Part shown: positions 1 through 9,800 of the stretch, piece after piece
How positions within the stretch are numbered: position 1 is the stretch's first letter
Layout: every line of letters starts with the position of its first letter
Source: Schlegelella_A sp038318385
Lineage (GTDB): Bacteria > Pseudomonadota > Gammaproteobacteria > Burkholderiales > Burkholderiaceae_C
Length of the DNA stretch: 64,000 nt
Direction of reading: 5' to 3'
NCBI GenBank assembly: GCA_038318385.1
Contig: JBBQCD010000010.1
Span: 25,018-89,017 of the forward strand
Notes under the pieces: generated by a model
What the model saw: only the letters and a program-made list of their open reading frames with translations
The model's database searches: none
Told to the model about the DNA's origin: nothing
Program-made: the position numbers and the translations under genes

Positions 1-1
1 C

Positions 2-793
2 GCCGATGCGGAGATCCGCCAGCTCTACGCGCTGTTGCGGGAAGCCATCCCTGAGGTCGCCCGGGCCCGGATCGAAGGGCGGGTCTCGGGCACCGTTCGA
101 GTCGCTTTGCCGGCGAAACGCCTGATCGTTCAGCCACGCTTCGACGGATTTGCTGTCAGCGGCCTGGGGGCGCAGCAGCACGTCGAGGCGCTGCCGCTGG
201 CGGCCTGCGCTCGACCGACGCGCCGCGTCGACGCGGCGTTGCCATACGGAGTCTGGATGCCGAAGGCCGTGGTGGGTGCCGAGGATCCCCGCTTCTACGA
301 GCACCCCGGCTACGAGCTCGCCGACATGGCCGCGGCCTGGACACGGCCGGCGGGACTCGCCCGGTTCCGGGGCACGCTGTCGCAGCAGCTGGCGCGGCAG
401 TTCTACGGCAGCGAGGATCGCGCCTTGACGGGCAGGCTGCGCGAACTGCTGTACGCGGTCGAACTGGAGCAAGCGCTCGGCAAGCCGAGGCTCCTGGCGC
501 TCTACCTGGCGACGGTGCCATGGGGTCCGCAACGCTGCGGGGCCGAGGCGGCGGCCCAGCAAGTCTTCGGTAAGCGCGCGGCATTGCTGTCGCCGCTCGA
601 AGCCGCGTGGCTCGCCGGGCTGCTGCGGGATCTCGAAACGGAGTTGCTCCGTGCCGCCGAAGGACGCGCGCCCGACCGCGCGCGCCTGGAGGCGATCCTC
701 GCCAGCATGACACCCATGCCGCGACCGCAGCGCCGCGCGCTGCTGGCGGAGTTGCCGCAATGGCAGCCGCCGGTCGTTGCGACGACCCCGTAG
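2..793 (+). CDS. Transglycosylase (GT51) domain protein, 5' end cut off by window
   Basis: The reading frame is open from the window edge, so the true start lies upstream. The visible part carries the glycosyltransferase 51 signatures: an AVVGAEDPRFYEH block near visible residues 90-102 with the catalytic Glu-Asp, a GTLSQQLARQFY block (the usual form is GGSTITQQL), and a following helix with LYAVELEQALGK and LALYLATVPWG. Proteins with this domain polymerise lipid II into glycan strands at the outer face of the inner membrane. No transpeptidase domain follows, and the protein ends about 85 residues after the domain, so it resembles a monofunctional enzyme or a short penicillin-binding-protein relative. 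Any N-terminal membrane anchor is outside the window. Confidence 0.85.
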   Translation, partial: ADAEIRQLYALLREAIPEVARARIEGRVSGTVRVALPAKRLIVQPRFDGFAVSGLGAQQHVEALPLAACARPTRRVDAALPYGVWMPKAVVGAEDPRFYEHPGYELADMAAAWTRPAGLARFRGTLSQQLARQFYGSEDRALTGRLRELLYAVELEQALGKPRLLALYLATVPWGPQRCGAEAAAQQVFGKRAALLSPLEAAWLAGLLRDLETELLRAAEGRAPDRARLEAILASMTPMPRPQRRALLAELPQWQPPVVATTP

Positions 794-833
794 CGCGCGG
801 TTAGGATAGTTGGAGCTTCACGAAGGAGAATTC

Positions 834-1460
834 ATGCGCAACCTGTCCCTTCCCGCCGGCCGCACCTGGTGCGCGGCGCTCGCCGTCTTCTGCACGCTGG
901 CGCTCGGTGGCTGCGGCTACAACTCCTTCCAGCAACTCGACGAGCAGGTCAAGGCGGCGTGGGCGGAAGTGCTGAATCAGTACCAGCGGCGCGCCGACCT
1001 GATCCCCAACATCGTCGCCACCGTCAAGGGCGAGGCCAACTTCGAGCAGGAGACGCTGACGAAGGTGATCGAGGCGCGCTCGCGCGCGACCAGCATCAAT
1101 GCCACGCCCGAACTCATCAACAACCCCGAGGCATTCGAGAAGTTCCAGAAGGCCCAGGGCGAACTCACCGGCGCGCTGAGCCGCCTGATGGTGGTCGCCG
1201 AGCAGTACCCGCAGCTGCGCGCGAACCAGGCCTTCCAGGACCTTCGGGTGCAGCTCGAAGGAACCGAGAACCGCATCACCGTCGCGCGCAATCGCTACAT
1301 CAAGGCGGTCGCCGACTACAACGTGCTGGCGCGCAGCTTTCCCAGCAACCTGACGGCGATGCTGTTCGGCTACGGGGTCAAGCCGAACTTCACGGTGCAG
1401 AACGAAGCCCAGATCTCGGTGCCGCCCACCGTGAGCTTCGACAAGGCGGCATCGAAGTGA
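834..1460 (+). CDS. LemA family lipoprotein
   Basis: A 208-residue protein. I place the start at the ATG preceded by AAGGAG five bases upstream; an in-frame extension to 810 lacks such a site. The N-terminus is a lipoprotein signal with an LGGC lipobox (Cys27). The rest matches LemA: the YNSFQQLDEQVKAAW opening, a YQRRADLIPNIVATVKG helix, and the late VARNRYIKAVADYN and FPSNLTAMLFGY segments. LemA proteins are helical envelope proteins without a settled biochemical role and often sit beside TPM-domain genes, as here. The next gene begins seven bases downstream, which suggests one operon. Confidence 0.93.
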   Translation: MRNLSLPAGRTWCAALAVFCTLALGGCGYNSFQQLDEQVKAAWAEVLNQYQRRADLIPNIVATVKGEANFEQETLTKVIEARSRATSINATPELINNPEAFEKFQKAQGELTGALSRLMVVAEQYPQLRANQAFQDLRVQLEGTENRITVARNRYIKAVADYNVLARSFPSNLTAMLFGYGVKPNFTVQNEAQISVPPTVSFDKAASK

Positions 1461-1467
1461 CCGGCCC

Positions 1468-2409
1468 ATGGCGATCCTGGCGCTAGCGAGAGGCCGCTCG
1501 CGCAGGCCGGCGGCTTTCCTCGCCACGGTCTTCGCGTGGATGGTGGCGGGCGCGTTGCTGGCCGGCACCGCGTTCGCGCAGGACGTCCTGCCGGTACCCC
1601 CGCTGTCCGGCCGCGTCATCGACCAGACGGCAACGCTGACGCCGGCGCAAGTCGCCGCGCTCGAAGCCAAGCTCGAGGCGATCGAAACGCAGCGCGGCGC
1701 GCAACTCGTGGTCCTGATGGTGCCGACGACGGCGCCGGAAGACATCGCCGCCTACGCCCAGCGCATCGCCGACACCTGGAAGATCGGGCGGCGCCAGATC
1801 GGCGACGGCCTCGTGATCGTCGTCGCCAAGAACGATCGCACCGTCCGCATCGAGGTCGCGAAGGCGCTCGAGGGCGCCGTGCCGGACGCCGCCGCTGGCC
1901 GCATCATCGCCGAGCAGATCGTTCCGGCGTTCAAGGCCGGTGATTTCGCCGGCGGACTCAACAGCGCCGTCGATCGGCTGGCCACGCGCATCGCCGGCGA
2001 AGGTCTCGCCGCGCCCGGACCGCGCAAGCCGGACGCGGGGCGTGGGCGCGGCTTCGACCTCCAGGACCTGGCGATCTTCCTCTTCGTCGGCGTGCCGATC
2101 GTCGGTGCGGTGCTCACAGGGCTCTTCGGACGCAAACTCGGCTCGCTCGTCACCGGTGGCGCCGTCGGTGCGATCGGCTGGTGGCTGACCGCCAGCGCAC
2201 TCCTGGCGGCGGGCGCCGGACTGGTCGCGCTCTTTCTCGTCGGCGTGATGGGGCTGGGCGGCGGGCGCGGCTCGCGCATCGGCGGTCCGATCATCTGGGG
2301 CGGCGGGGGTGGCTTCGGGGGTGGCGGTGGCGGTTTCGGCGGCGGGGGTGGCTTCGGGTCCGGAGGCGGCGGCGACTTCGGCGGCGGCGGCGCGTCGGGA
2401 CGGTGGTGA
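1468..2409 (+). CDS. TPM domain membrane protein with Gly-rich tail (YgcG type)
   Basis: A 313-residue protein with a cleavable signal peptide ending near AFAQ (about residue 37). A TPM domain follows (about 50-185), recognisable from VIDQTATLTPAQVAALE, the KIGRRQIGDGLVIVVAKND strand-loop region and EGAVPDAAAGRIIAEQIVPAF. Two or three hydrophobic segments occupy about 200-260, and the C-terminus is a run of Gly/Phe/Ser, the usual end of YgcG-like proteins. TPM domains have been linked to photosystem II repair phosphatase activity in plants, but the bacterial role is unclear. The order LemA-TPM-TPM, with gaps of seven and two bases, supports a shared envelope function. Confidence 0.9.
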   Translation: MAILALARGRSRRPAAFLATVFAWMVAGALLAGTAFAQDVLPVPPLSGRVIDQTATLTPAQVAALEAKLEAIETQRGAQLVVLMVPTTAPEDIAAYAQRIADTWKIGRRQIGDGLVIVVAKNDRTVRIEVAKALEGAVPDAAAGRIIAEQIVPAFKAGDFAGGLNSAVDRLATRIAGEGLAAPGPRKPDAGRGRGFDLQDLAIFLFVGVPIVGAVLTGLFGRKLGSLVTGGAVGAIGWWLTASALLAAGAGLVALFLVGVMGLGGGRGSRIGGPIIWGGGGGFGGGGGGFGGGGGFGSGGGGDFGGGGASGRW

Positions 2410-2411
2410 CG

Positions 2412-2921
2412 ATGGCCCATCGCTGGCTCCGGATCCTGCGCCACCGCCTCGTCGACGAGCGCGACGCCAGGCGACTCGTCGATGCCGCGGCGCTGCGGCG
2501 GATCGAGGCGCGCGTCGCCGCCAGCGAGCGTCGCCACAGCGGCGAGATCCGGGTCTGCATCGAATCGGGGTTGCCGCTGAGCTACCTGCGTCGCGACGCC
2601 GTTGCGCGCGAACGCGCGATCGCGATGTTCGGCAAGCTGCGCGTCTGGGACACCGAAAACAACAACGGAGTGCTGATCTATCTCTTGCTGGCCGAGCATT
2701 GCATCGAGATCGTCGCCGATCGCGGCATCGCGCGGCATGTCGATGCCCCGCGCTGGGCTGCGATCGCCGCGCTGATGAGCACGGCCCTGCGCGACGGCCA
2801 TGCAGAGGCCGGGCTCGACGCCGCCATCGAGGCCGTGGATGCACTCCTCGTGCAGCACTTCGCCTTGCGCGACGGCGAGGTCAATCCGAACGAACTGCCC
2901 GACGCGCCGCTCGTCACCTGA
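2412..2921 (+). CDS. Second TPM domain protein, soluble
   Basis: A 169-residue protein starting at an ATG two bases after the previous stop, so translation is probably coupled. It contains a TPM-like fold: RIEARVAASERRHSGEIRVCIE, then FGKLRVWDTENNNGVLIYLLLAEHCIEIVADRGI, then a helical end. There is no signal peptide and no membrane segment, so it is predicted to be cytoplasmic, unlike its exported partner upstream. The reading frame runs open further upstream, but that part is only antisense-like GC-rich sequence inside the preceding gene. The function is unknown. It faces the next gene tail to tail. Confidence 0.88.
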   Translation: MAHRWLRILRHRLVDERDARRLVDAAALRRIEARVAASERRHSGEIRVCIESGLPLSYLRRDAVARERAIAMFGKLRVWDTENNNGVLIYLLLAEHCIEIVADRGIARHVDAPRWAAIAALMSTALRDGHAEAGLDAAIEAVDALLVQHFALRDGEVNPNELPDAPLVT

Positions 2922-3006
2922 GGCGGTGCGGGCACGGCTCCGAGCGCAGCGCGGCGAGACGTCGCTGGGTCGAGGTTGCGGACGTGACCTGCCGATCAGA
3001 CGGGGC

Positions 3007-4581
3007 CTAGAGTCCGCATACAGAGCCCTCCGCGGGCAGGATGATGCCCCAGGCCACCTTTCCACTGGACGTCGGGACCTTGTCCGGTCCGACGCCGTTG
3101 GCCCACGGCAGGATCCACGTCCCGGTGTGGGTGGCACGGGCCATGAGCGCGTCGAGAGCCGGATTGGGCAGGTCGCGCCGCAACCGGTCCGCCGTCTGGT
3201 CGTCGAGGACGAGCGCGCCGCATCGCGTCACGGCGTCCTCCCGGACCCAGGGCGTCTTGAACTCGTTGCCGTCGATCAGCACGGCCACCCGCTGCGAAGA
3301 ATTCGCGATGATGTTGCCGCCGAGCCAGATGTCCGACACCACCAGCCGCAGCGGTCCTTCCGCATGGGCGTGCCAGGTCGTGTCGGCGAGCCGTGAAAGC
3401 GCCGCGCCGGGAAAGTTGGCGCGGGTGCGAATCTGCAGCGACTCGGCCAGCACGGTCTTCGAGAGCGTCATCACCAGGCACAGAACCAGCTGTCCCGCGA
3501 CGGCGACCCGGATCCCGCGCGCCACCTGTTGCGGCTTGCTGAAATGGCCGAGGCTGGCCAGCGCCAGCCAGCCGACCAGGAGAAATCCGTTCGAACCCCA
3601 TCGGCTCTGCAGCGCGCTGCCGCTCATCAGCCCGTAGGCCGTCGTCATCAGCAGCGGAGAGAGTCCCGCCACCCACAGAAAGAGCAGATCGCGTCGGGCG
3701 GGCTTCGGATCGTCGGCCGGCACTGCGGCGCGAACCGGCCTGAGCCCGAGGACGAACCACAGAGCCAGCGCGAACGGGATCAGGCGCAGCGCCTGCGTCA
3801 GCGCGAAATCGCCCACCGCCAAGAATGTCGCGGCCACGCCAGCCAACGGTTGCGTGACCGAGCGGGCATAGTGGAACGGGAGGAAATTCGTGGCGTGCAG
3901 CCAGAGGGCATGCGGCGCCAGGAGCAGCGCCGTGATGCCGGCTGCCAGCGACAGACCGAGGAACTGGCGTCGCCGGTGCTGCTCCCGGTCGAGCAGGACG
4001 TAGACCAGCATGCCGGCGAGCGGGAACAGCGCCGTGTACTTCACCAGCATCGAGAGCCCGGCGAAGGTTCCTGTCAAGGCCCAGTCGGTCCAGCGACCCC
4101 CGCGGGTTGCGCGGAAGAACGCGAGCAGCGTGGCCGCCTGGAACGGCAGCAGCACCGTGCTGTGGTTGAAGTTGTCGGCGCCGATGTTGTGGTACGTCAC
4201 CAGCGAGGTCAGCGCCAGCGCCAGGAAGGAGCGCTCGGGCGACATGAATTCGCAGCCGAGGCGCCAGGTCAGCGCCAGCGCAATGGCAACGCTCGCCTGC
4301 GCCGCGAAGAACGGCAGCACCAACGACGTCCCGAACGCGGCGACCAGGCCGTGCATGATCCAGGTCGGCAGCGGCGGGTGCTTCCAGTACCCACCTTGCA
4401 GTGCGAAGCTCCAGACGAACTGCTCGGCGCTGTCGATTTCCGGCGCGCGATAGGTGAGCGCATAGGCGCCACTCCAGAACACCACCTGCGCAACGCAGAA
4501 GAATGCGACCCACAGCGCCACCGGGCGCCGATCGGGCTTCATTGCGGTCGATCTGAAAGCGGGTGCGAATTCCACGAGCAC
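3007..4581 (-). CDS. Glycosyltransferase family 39 (ArnT/PMT-like) membrane protein
   Basis: Up to 524 residues, with about ten or more hydrophobic segments. The N-terminal part shows the GT39 arrangement: a first membrane helix, then YRAPEIDSAEQFVWSFALQGGYWKHPP, where an acidic residue before a W-K-H-P-P motif matches the family's first periplasmic loop. Such enzymes move a sugar from a polyprenyl-phosphate donor to lipid A, protein or another lipid acceptor on the periplasmic side. The acceptor cannot be told from sequence. The start is uncertain: GTG at 4581 has a weak AGGGA ahead of it, while ATG at 4542 gives a more typical N-terminus (MKPDRRPVALW). The gene stands alone, convergent with the TPM genes. 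Confidence 0.85.
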   Translation of the reverse strand: MLVEFAPAFRSTAMKPDRRPVALWVAFFCVAQVVFWSGAYALTYRAPEIDSAEQFVWSFALQGGYWKHPPLPTWIMHGLVAAFGTSLVLPFFAAQASVAIALALTWRLGCEFMSPERSFLALALTSLVTYHNIGADNFNHSTVLLPFQAATLLAFFRATRGGRWTDWALTGTFAGLSMLVKYTALFPLAGMLVYVLLDREQHRRRQFLGLSLAAGITALLLAPHALWLHATNFLPFHYARSVTQPLAGVAATFLAVGDFALTQALRLIPFALALWFVLGLRPVRAAVPADDPKPARRDLLFLWVAGLSPLLMTTAYGLMSGSALQSRWGSNGFLLVGWLALASLGHFSKPQQVARGIRVAVAGQLVLCLVMTLSKTVLAESLQIRTRANFPGAALSRLADTTWHAHAEGPLRLVVSDIWLGGNIIANSSQRVAVLIDGNEFKTPWVREDAVTRCGALVLDDQTADRLRRDLPNPALDALMARATHTGTWILPWANGVGPDKVPTSSGKVAWGIILPAEGSVCGL

Positions 4582-4724
4582 GGGGATTCCCTGAAGGCGA
4601 GGCCGCGAGGATGAGCCACGGCCCGCCTTCGCCGGACCCGTACAAACGCGCAGGGCGCGTCATCGGGTGGACGGGCGGTAACGGGCTGTGGGCGCGTCGC
4701 TCGCGATGCGCCCCAGATGGCGGA

Positions 4725-6380
4725 TCAACCGGCGGTCGGTGACCTCGCTTTTGACGTGCTCGCGCGGTGTCGGGCGAGCCAGCTTTCGACCGCCACACGC
4801 GCTGCCGCGCCGACATGCAGGCCGAGCTTGGAGCGCCGCCACAACACGTCGTCCGCACTGCGCGCCCATTCGCGATCGGCGAGATGGCGCAGTTCGGACT
4901 CGAAGAGGCCGGGCGCGATTTCGGCGCCGAGGCCGCCGGCGAGCAGAGCTTCGGCGCGGGTGCCGTAGGCGCGCGCGAGGCGCCGCAGCAAGGGTTTCGG
5001 GAGCGTCGGGTGGCGTTGCCCGAGCGCCTCGACGAAGCGCTCGAAGTTGCCGCCGACGTCCGTCGCCGGGCCGGCAGCGGATCCGAGCCAGGCGACGATG
5101 TCGCCGCCGGGCAGGTGCGCGTTCGCGGTCCAGGCAGGGGCGGGGGCGCTCCGCGTCCCCCTCGGCAACGCCTCCGCCATCAGGTCCCCGGCTTCCTCGG
5201 CCAGCTTGCGGAAGGTCGTGATCTTGCCGCCCCAGACCGAGAGCAGCGGCGCTGCCGTCGTGTCGAGTTCGAGGCGGTAGTCGCGCGTCACCGCGGCCGG
5301 GTTGCCGGACTCGTCGTCGAGCAGGGGGCGCACGCCGCTGTAGGTCCAGACGACATCGGTCGGCGCGACCGGCTTGGCGAAGTAGCGGCTGGCCTGGGCG
5401 CACAGGTAATCGATCTCGTCAGCGTCGATGCGGACGTCGCCGATCGCGCCGTGGTGCTCCAGGTCGGTGGTGCCGATCAACGTGAACGCGCCTTCGTACG
5501 GAATCGCGAAGATGATGCGGCCGTCGGCGTTCTGGAAGATGTAGGCATGGTCGTGGTCGAAGAGCTTCGGAACGACGATGTGGCTGCCCTTGACCAGGCG
5601 CAGCGGCCGCGCGTTGGCGACATGGGCATGCTCGCCGAGGAACTGCGCGGCCCAGGGGCCGGCCGCGTTGACGAGTGCGCGCGCCCGGACCTTGCGCTCG
5701 TGGCCGTCCGCGTCGCGCAGTCGGACGCTCCAGCCGTCGGCGCTGCGCACGGCATCGACGCAGCAGGTGCGCGTGGCGATCTCGGCGCCGTGCTCGGCGG
5801 CGTCGACCGCGCACAGCGCCACCAGTCGCGCGTCGTCGACCCAGCCGTCGGAGTAGACGAAGCCGCGCCGGTATTCGGGCTTGAGGGGCGCCCCGGACGG
5901 GTGGCGCCGCAGGTCGACCGTGCGCGACCCCGGCAGCACCTCGCGTCGCGCCAGGTGGTCGTAGAGGAAGAGGCCGAGGCGGATCATCCAGAACGGCCGC
6001 ATCCCCGGGTCGTGCGGCATCACGAAGCGCAGCGGCCACATGATGTGCGGCGCGCCCTTCAGCAGCACCTCGCGTTCGGCCAGCGCCTTGCGGACGAGCG
6101 CGAACTCGCGGTACTCGAGGTAGCGCAAGCCGCCGTGGATCAGCTTGGTCGATGCCGACGAGGTGTGCTGCGCGAGGTCGTCCTTCTCGCTCAGCAGCAC
6201 CGACAGGCCGCGACCGGCGAGGTCGCGGGCGATGCCGGCGCCGTTGATGCCGCCACCGACGACGAGAACGTCGAAGACTCCGCGGCCGCCGGCCGGAGGA
6301 ACGGTCGTGGCGCTGGAAGGGGTGGGTGCTGTTGCCGGGTGCGCGGGGTCCAAACGATCTCCAGGAATGAGGCGCCTCAA
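4725..6380 (-). CDS. glpD: Aerobic glycerol-3-phosphate dehydrogenase
   Basis: A 551-residue FAD enzyme that oxidises sn-glycerol 3-phosphate to dihydroxyacetone phosphate and passes electrons to the quinone pool at the inner membrane. The FAD-binding motif VVGGGINGAGIARDLAGRG is at about residues 40-58. It is followed by the family hallmarks TSSASTKLIHGGLRYLE, NAAGPWAAQF, the TDLEHHG region, TYSGVRPLLDDE and LLSVWGGKITTFRKLAEEA. About 35 residues precede the FAD motif, slightly longer than usual, so a start further in is possible. It is transcribed away from glpK with 74 bases between, the normal arrangement for a glycerol catabolic pair. No glpF transporter or glpR regulator is in the window. 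Confidence 0.96.
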   Translation of the reverse strand: MRRLIPGDRLDPAHPATAPTPSSATTVPPAGGRGVFDVLVVGGGINGAGIARDLAGRGLSVLLSEKDDLAQHTSSASTKLIHGGLRYLEYREFALVRKALAEREVLLKGAPHIMWPLRFVMPHDPGMRPFWMIRLGLFLYDHLARREVLPGSRTVDLRRHPSGAPLKPEYRRGFVYSDGWVDDARLVALCAVDAAEHGAEIATRTCCVDAVRSADGWSVRLRDADGHERKVRARALVNAAGPWAAQFLGEHAHVANARPLRLVKGSHIVVPKLFDHDHAYIFQNADGRIIFAIPYEGAFTLIGTTDLEHHGAIGDVRIDADEIDYLCAQASRYFAKPVAPTDVVWTYSGVRPLLDDESGNPAAVTRDYRLELDTTAAPLLSVWGGKITTFRKLAEEAGDLMAEALPRGTRSAPAPAWTANAHLPGGDIVAWLGSAAGPATDVGGNFERFVEALGQRHPTLPKPLLRRLARAYGTRAEALLAGGLGAEIAPGLFESELRHLADREWARSADDVLWRRSKLGLHVGAAARVAVESWLARHRASTSKARSPTAG

Positions 6381-6454
6381 GGCGGCGCGGCGTGCAAAGG
6401 ACGCTACCCTTGCGGGGCCGGCCTATTCTTGCATCGACGCCCGACGGAGACTGA

Positions 6455-7978
<1,524 letters not shown>

Positions 7979-8121
7979 GCCCATGCGAGGCTGCCGAGGC
8001 TGCGTTGTCAGGAGCACCGTCGGACCCTCTCGTCTCCACCACACCTGAAGGAGATTGCGCTCGGTCGACGCGCGCGTCGGCGCCTCGCCCCGGAACGCGG
8101 CCGTTCGTCGGCTCGGCCGCC

Positions 8122-8607
8122 CTAGAGTTGCAGCACGGCGTCGAGGTAGCGCTGGCCGCGCGATTCGGCCACCCAGTCGAGCCCGAGCATGATGGCGGCC
8201 TGCAGCGCCAGGCCGATACCGAAGGCATGCCAGGTCCGCCGCCGTCGCAGACCGGCGGCAAGGCCGACGCCGAGGACGAGCAAGGCCATCTCGAGGATCT
8301 TGTAGCGTCCGAAGCTGGTCATCACCAGTGTCATGCGCTGGCTTTCCTCGGCCTTGAACTGTGCCGGGGCGTGGTGGAACTTGCGCTGCAGGTCCACCAC
8401 CTGCGCATCGGTGCGCAGGAACACGGTGGCGCCGACGACGATCTGGATCGCGGCGATGGCCACGAGCGGAACGATGCTGCCCTTGTAGCGGGCCGAGTGC
8501 CGGTACAGCAGCCAGGCGCCGACGATGGCGCATGGGCCCAGCGCCAGGAAGAGCAGGGCTTCCGCTTTCTCGGCGCTGAAGTAGCGCAACAGGAAATCGT
8601 CCGGCAT
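8122..8607 (-). CDS. Small membrane protein of unknown function
   Basis: A 161-residue protein with four hydrophobic stretches, at about residues 18-36, 45-65, 103-120 and 126-145. The two pairs are separated by a charged loop containing QRKFHHAPAQFKAEESQRM. I do not recognise a family, although integral membrane proteins of this layout are common in betaproteobacteria. Its neighbours (glpK, tail to tail, and a divergent glutathione transferase) give no functional hint. The translated composition and clean start support a real gene. Confidence 0.7.
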   Translation of the reverse strand: MPDDFLLRYFSAEKAEALLFLALGPCAIVGAWLLYRHSARYKGSIVPLVAIAAIQIVVGATVFLRTDAQVVDLQRKFHHAPAQFKAEESQRMTLVMTSFGRYKILEMALLVLGVGLAAGLRRRRTWHAFGIGLALQAAIMLGLDWVAESRGQRYLDAVLQL

Positions 8608-8741
8608 CGGCGGCTCCGCGGCGCAGGCACCAGCGCCCTGCGGAGCCGATCGTAGCGGAGCCTCCCCGGCAGTCGCACTGCGAGAATCGGACGATCCGTC
8701 GAACCAGCCGCCAATCAGCCCCCCAATCAGCCGAGGACAGC

Positions 8742-9383
8742 ATGCTGCAGCTCCATCACTTTCCCGGCAATGCCAGCATGACGCCGCACATCCTGCTGGA
8801 GGAGCTCGGCCTGGCGTACGAACTCAAGCTTGTCGACCGCGCCCATCGGGCGCACAAGGCGCCGGAGTACCTCGCGCTGAATCCGAACGGCCTGATCCCG
8901 GTGCTGGTCGACGGCGGCCTGGTGCTCTATGAGACGGCGGCGATCTGCCTGCACCTCGCCGACTCCCACCCCGAGGCCCGGCTCGCACCGGCGCCCGGCA
9001 GCGCGGAGCGGGCGCATTTCTACAAGTGGCTGGTCTGGCTCACCAACACCCTGCAGGCGACGCTGATCGTCTACTTCTATCCGGAACGCTGGGCCGACGA
9101 TGCGGCGGCGATCGCCCAGGTCAAGGCCCATGCCGAGGCAGCCGTCGGCCGCATGCTCGACCAGCTCGATGCGCAGCTCGCCGCGCACGGCGGCCCCTGG
9201 CTGCTCGGCGCCGACTACAGCGCGGTCGATCCGTATGCGCTGATGCTGTGCCGGTGGACTCGTGGCCACGCCCGGCCGGCGCGCGACCTGCCTCGTCTCG
9301 GTCCCTACCTCGCGCGCGTGCTCGAGCGACCCGCGGTGCAGCGGGTCTTCGCGCAGGAGGCGCTCGCTACGCCGTTGATCTGA
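8742..9383 (+). CDS. Glutathione S-transferase family protein
   Basis: A 213-residue protein with the two-domain GST layout. The N-terminal thioredoxin-like half reads LQLHHFPGNASMTPHILLEELGL, where the Ser-Met-Thr-Pro segment would sit at the glutathione site, followed by the cis-Pro NGLIPVLVDGG and the glutathione gamma-glutamyl contact YETAAICLHLAD (Glu-Thr for the usual Glu-Ser). The C-terminal helical half starts near residue 90. GAGGA lies shortly before the ATG. Such enzymes conjugate glutathione to electrophiles or act as peroxidases; the substrate is not predictable. The stop is two bases from the end of the convergent next gene. Confidence 0.92.
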   Translation: MLQLHHFPGNASMTPHILLEELGLAYELKLVDRAHRAHKAPEYLALNPNGLIPVLVDGGLVLYETAAICLHLADSHPEARLAPAPGSAERAHFYKWLVWLTNTLQATLIVYFYPERWADDAAAIAQVKAHAEAAVGRMLDQLDAQLAAHGGPWLLGADYSAVDPYALMLCRWTRGHARPARDLPRLGPYLARVLERPAVQRVFAQEALATPLI

Positions 9384-9384
9384 C

Positions 9385-9756
9385 TCAGAGCGACTCGTGG
9401 CGCCCCAGGTGGCCCTGGGTGGCGTCGTAGGCGCAGACGCATCCGACCCGCGGCCTGATGTCGTCGAGCATCCACGATGTCGGCACCGCTGCACGCAGCG
9501 CCGCGGCGTCGCGCCGTTCCACCCGCAGGCGCTGCTCGCGGGAGAGCGGGTCGCTGTACTCGACCAGGATCTCGTTCGGGGCGACGTCGAAGTGCTTATG
9601 CGCCAGATGCAGCGCGAAGCGTTCGAGGCGCCCGTGGCGCGCCAGGACGGCACGCAGCTCCGCCATGCAGGCGATGTCGGCGTCGTCCAGCGGCGCCACG
9701 TCGCGCAGATCCTGCAGGCGACACCACTGCAGGGCGGAGATCTTGAGTTGCGTCAT
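9385..9756 (-). CDS. Hypothetical protein, 123 residues
   Basis: A short soluble protein starting MTQLKISALQWCR and ending close to the end of the GST gene. It has an acidic helical start, a middle segment HLAHKHFDVAPNEILVEYSDP and a C-terminus with two cysteines (VGCVCAYD). The His/Cys content and EILVEYSD stretch look like a conserved small family rather than random translation, but I cannot name it. The open frame continues upstream through the next gene, so the start is set at the first credible ATG. It may be co-transcribed with the large regulator gene 44 bases upstream. Confidence 0.65.
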   Translation of the reverse strand: MTQLKISALQWCRLQDLRDVAPLDDADIACMAELRAVLARHGRLERFALHLAHKHFDVAPNEILVEYSDPLSREQRLRVERRDAAALRAAVPTSWMLDDIRPRVGCVCAYDATQGHLGRHESL

Positions 9757-9800
9757 CGGCAGTCCCGAAGCGGTGGCCTGTGCAGCATGGGCTGCCGACG

